Assembly: GCA_031283785.1 (NCBI GenBank) | Contig: JAITBC010000263.1 | Coordinates: 1 to 17,859 of the forward strand | Length of the DNA: 17,859 nucleotides | Direction of reading: 5' to 3' | Origin: Tannerella sp. | GTDB taxonomy: Bacteria; Bacteroidota; Bacteroidia; Bacteroidales; Tannerellaceae | Shown: piece after piece, positions 16,178 through 17,859 of the stretch | Numbering within the stretch: the stretch's first letter is position 1 | How the letters are laid out: each line of letters begins with the position of its first letter | Translations under genes and position numbers: made by a program | Notes under the pieces: model-generated | What the model was told of the DNA's origin: nothing | The model's database searches: none | The model's input: the letters and a program-made list of their open reading frames with translations, nothing else

Positions 16178-17705
16178 ATAACTCATTTTGAACTATGTAT
16201 GGGTTATTTTCCATTTCATTGTCGGAATATAGAAATTCCCATTTCTTATCTCCGACAGGTATCTCAAGGTATTGCGCCCATGAAGCATTGTGATTTGTAG
16301 TTTCTATCGTCTCATCAGGAAGTGTTGCAGGCAGACTTCTGTTTAATGGCAGATTCATGCGTTTCAGGTCGAAATAGCGGAATCCTTCACCCCATAATTC
16401 AAAACGACGCTGCAATAAGATTTCTTCAATAAGCTCAGTGCCGGTTTTGGTTGATTTTTTGTAAGCGGGATCACGCGTAATAATCAGATCGTAGAGTACT
16501 TGTTGCGCTTCGGAGTTCTTGCCTGTACGCGCCAATGCCTCTGCTTCATTAAGATACATTTCCGCAACACGCATGTATGGACAATCTACCTGAGGATCAC
16601 TATGATCGGGTACCATATACTTGTTGTTAAAATAAGCAGGCACCTCGGTTGACGCACGTGGACGGGAAAACGCGTCGCTGTTAGCAATTGCTTTGGTTGG
16701 GGCAAAGCAACCTTTACGTTTATCCGTATCACTCATCTTGTGATAGAGGTGGTTGTATATACATTTCGGACCTTCACGCGTAGTGATTGCATCGGTATTC
16801 CCGAAAAACACCTGAAGAGACGAGAATCCTTCATCTTCCGATTTGATACGCAGAGTGCCCCACATCCATTCCGAATTACTCTGACTGCAAAAGCGACTTG
16901 GGGTTTCGGTAAAAATTGTTTGGGACAGACTATATTCGTCTGTCCGCGCAACTTTTGCATATTTAGCAGCTTCCTCCCATAATCCCATCGTTAGCATCAC
17001 TCTTGATTTCAGCCCGTTTGCCACACTTTGATTAGGATTGATTTTATTGGTGCGTACCGGCACTCCTTCCAGCAATTCAATGGCTACATCTAAATCGTCG
17101 TTAATCGCTTTATAAATTTCTGCTACAGTAGCCTGAGGCTGTGGATCCGTACCCGCTTCCGAGGTAAGAATCAACGGTACTCCGAGATGTGAATTTTCTT
17201 GACCCGATTCGTAATTGTATCGTTTAGCCCACATCCTAACAAGATTAAAATAATGGGCGGCACGTATCACAAGTGCTTTCCCTTTGATATGGTCTTTTTC
17301 AATTTGTTCACCTTCGGCATTGTCGACATTTTCTATTATCAGGTTTACATTTGCTATGATGTTATAATGATAACGATAGCAATAATTCATCATTGCACTT
17401 GTGACGGTTCTGTGAACGCTCCAATTGTATGACTGCAAAAATAATGTAGTACGTGCGCCGAAAAGGATGTCTTCGCCCATCAAGTCGCTCATTACGAGCA
17501 TCGTTTCGTATCCCATATAGTTCTGCGACTGGTCGCCGTTATAGTACATACGTTTAGATACTCCGTCAAGAGCCATTTGAGCATTTTTAGTATTCAAAAA
17601 TACAGTGCTTTCATCCACACGTGATGTAGAGTGGGTCTCCAAAAATTCAGGGCTGCATGAGGTTAAACACAGCAAAATAATAATTATATAATAAAAAGGG
17701 TTCAT
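16176..17705 (-). CDS. SusD/RagB-family glycan-binding outer membrane lipoprotein
   Basis: 509 residues, the usual length. Surface lipoprotein that captures oligosaccharide (or peptide) ligand and acts as a lid on its SusC-type porin. The lipoprotein signal ends at CLTSC (Cys17). The N-terminal part shows the SusD helical TPR-like scaffold: ALVIRAAHYFNLVRMWAKRY, then GVPLILTSEAG and VAEIYKAINDDLDVAIELLE. The C-terminal part has YMRVAEMYLNEAEALARTGK and EILLQRRFELWGEGFRYFDL, the strongest family signatures, with the usual late KRMNLPL segment. It follows the SusC-like gene by 27 bp on the same strand, as in a standard SusC-SusD pair, and ends in a strong terminator. The ligand cannot be told from the sequence. 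Confidence 0.96.
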   Translation of the reverse strand: MNPFYYIIIILLCLTSCSPEFLETHSTSRVDESTVFLNTKNAQMALDGVSKRMYYNGDQSQNYMGYETMLVMSDLMGEDILFGARTTLFLQSYNWSVHRTVTSAMMNYCYRYHYNIIANVNLIIENVDNAEGEQIEKDHIKGKALVIRAAHYFNLVRMWAKRYNYESGQENSHLGVPLILTSEAGTDPQPQATVAEIYKAINDDLDVAIELLEGVPVRTNKINPNQSVANGLKSRVMLTMGLWEEAAKYAKVARTDEYSLSQTIFTETPSRFCSQSNSEWMWGTLRIKSEDEGFSSLQVFFGNTDAITTREGPKCIYNHLYHKMSDTDKRKGCFAPTKAIANSDAFSRPRASTEVPAYFNNKYMVPDHSDPQVDCPYMRVAEMYLNEAEALARTGKNSEAQQVLYDLIITRDPAYKKSTKTGTELIEEILLQRRFELWGEGFRYFDLKRMNLPLNRSLPATLPDETIETTNHNASWAQYLEIPVGDKKWEFLYSDNEMENNPYIVQNEL

Positions 17706-17732
17706 ACTCTTTGCTAATTATTTGGTTATTTA

Positions 17733-17859
17733 TTAAAATAAGACATTAACGCCGACTGTGTAAACAGTGGCCGGCAGATAGCCGTCATCCACCGTTCCGT
17801 TGTAGGCATAACGAACATTCAAACCTTTACGTTTAGTATAACGATAAAGTAATTCTCCA
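17733..17859 (-). CDS. SusC/RagA-type TonB-dependent receptor (C-terminal end only)
   Basis: Only the last 42 codons are in the window, ending at TAA 17733-17735. The text ELLYRYTKRKGLNVRYAYNG, then DDGYLPATVYTVGVNVLF, has the alternating beta-strand pattern and the terminal aromatic residue (Phe) of outer membrane barrels. Its place directly upstream of a SusD gene, on the same strand with a 27-bp gap, makes the SusC identity nearly certain. The rest, including plug and carboxypeptidase-like domains, lies beyond the right edge. Confidence 0.88.
   Translation of the reverse strand, partial: GELLYRYTKRKGLNVRYAYNGTVDDGYLPATVYTVGVNVLF

Noticed and set aside
1..17859. GH29 fucosidase and SusC/SusD as one polysaccharide utilisation locus
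   Set aside because: They are about 16 kb apart with housekeeping genes (secA, rpsP) between, so they cannot be joined from this window.

Overview
This window reads as chromosomal DNA of a member of the Bacteroidales (Bacteroidota). The evidence is an adjacent SusC/SusD pair, a 6-bladed beta-propeller lipoprotein of the Bacteroides type, an Lnb/DUF4105 lipoprotein N-acyltransferase, a 1119-residue SecA, an S16 with a long charged tail, a probable type IX secretion C-terminal domain, and repeated matches to the Bacteroidota promoter (TTG, about 20 bp, TAnnTTTG). No tRNA, rRNA, CRISPR array, insertion sequence or phage gene was seen.

Layout. Positions 1-542 (minus) hold the N-terminal part of a secreted GH29 alpha-L-fucosidase that runs off the left edge. 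Divergent from it are a three-haem MauG/CcpA-type peroxidase (675-2039) and a Tat-exported xylose-isomerase-like TIM-barrel protein (2142-3047), each behind its own promoter. Then comes a plus-strand envelope cluster: lnb (3134-4408), an alkaline-phosphatase-fold protein that seems to have lost its active site (4420-6003), secA (6060-9419) and a GNAT acetyltransferase (9426-9941). A minus-strand block follows: a thioredoxin-fold protein with a probable type IX sorting tail, a secreted Arg/Asn/Ser-rich protein, a CAP-domain protein and ribosomal protein S16 (9922-13204). A TPR protein (13385-14212) is divergent from rpsP.

The right-hand 3.6 kb is accessory and partly decayed. It holds a 49-codon fossil of a Gfo/Idh/MocA oxidoreductase (14235-14381), a 6-bladed beta-propeller lipoprotein gene broken by one TAA codon (14587-15765), a weak candidate for a further decayed reading frame (15797-16069), a strong terminator hairpin, a complete SusD-like gene (16176-17705) and the last 42 codons of a SusC-like receptor (17733-17859).

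How the genes may work together. Lnb N-acylates lipoproteins exported through the SecA-driven Sec pathway, so lnb and secA are functionally linked; the degenerate phosphatase-fold protein between them is the least understood member. The fucosidase and the SusC/SusD pair point to a glycan-foraging lifestyle, but they lie at opposite ends and are not shown to belong to one locus. No wholly new system is evident. The best leads are the phosphatase-like pseudoenzyme between lnb and secA and the cluster of gene remnants beside the SusC/SusD genes.
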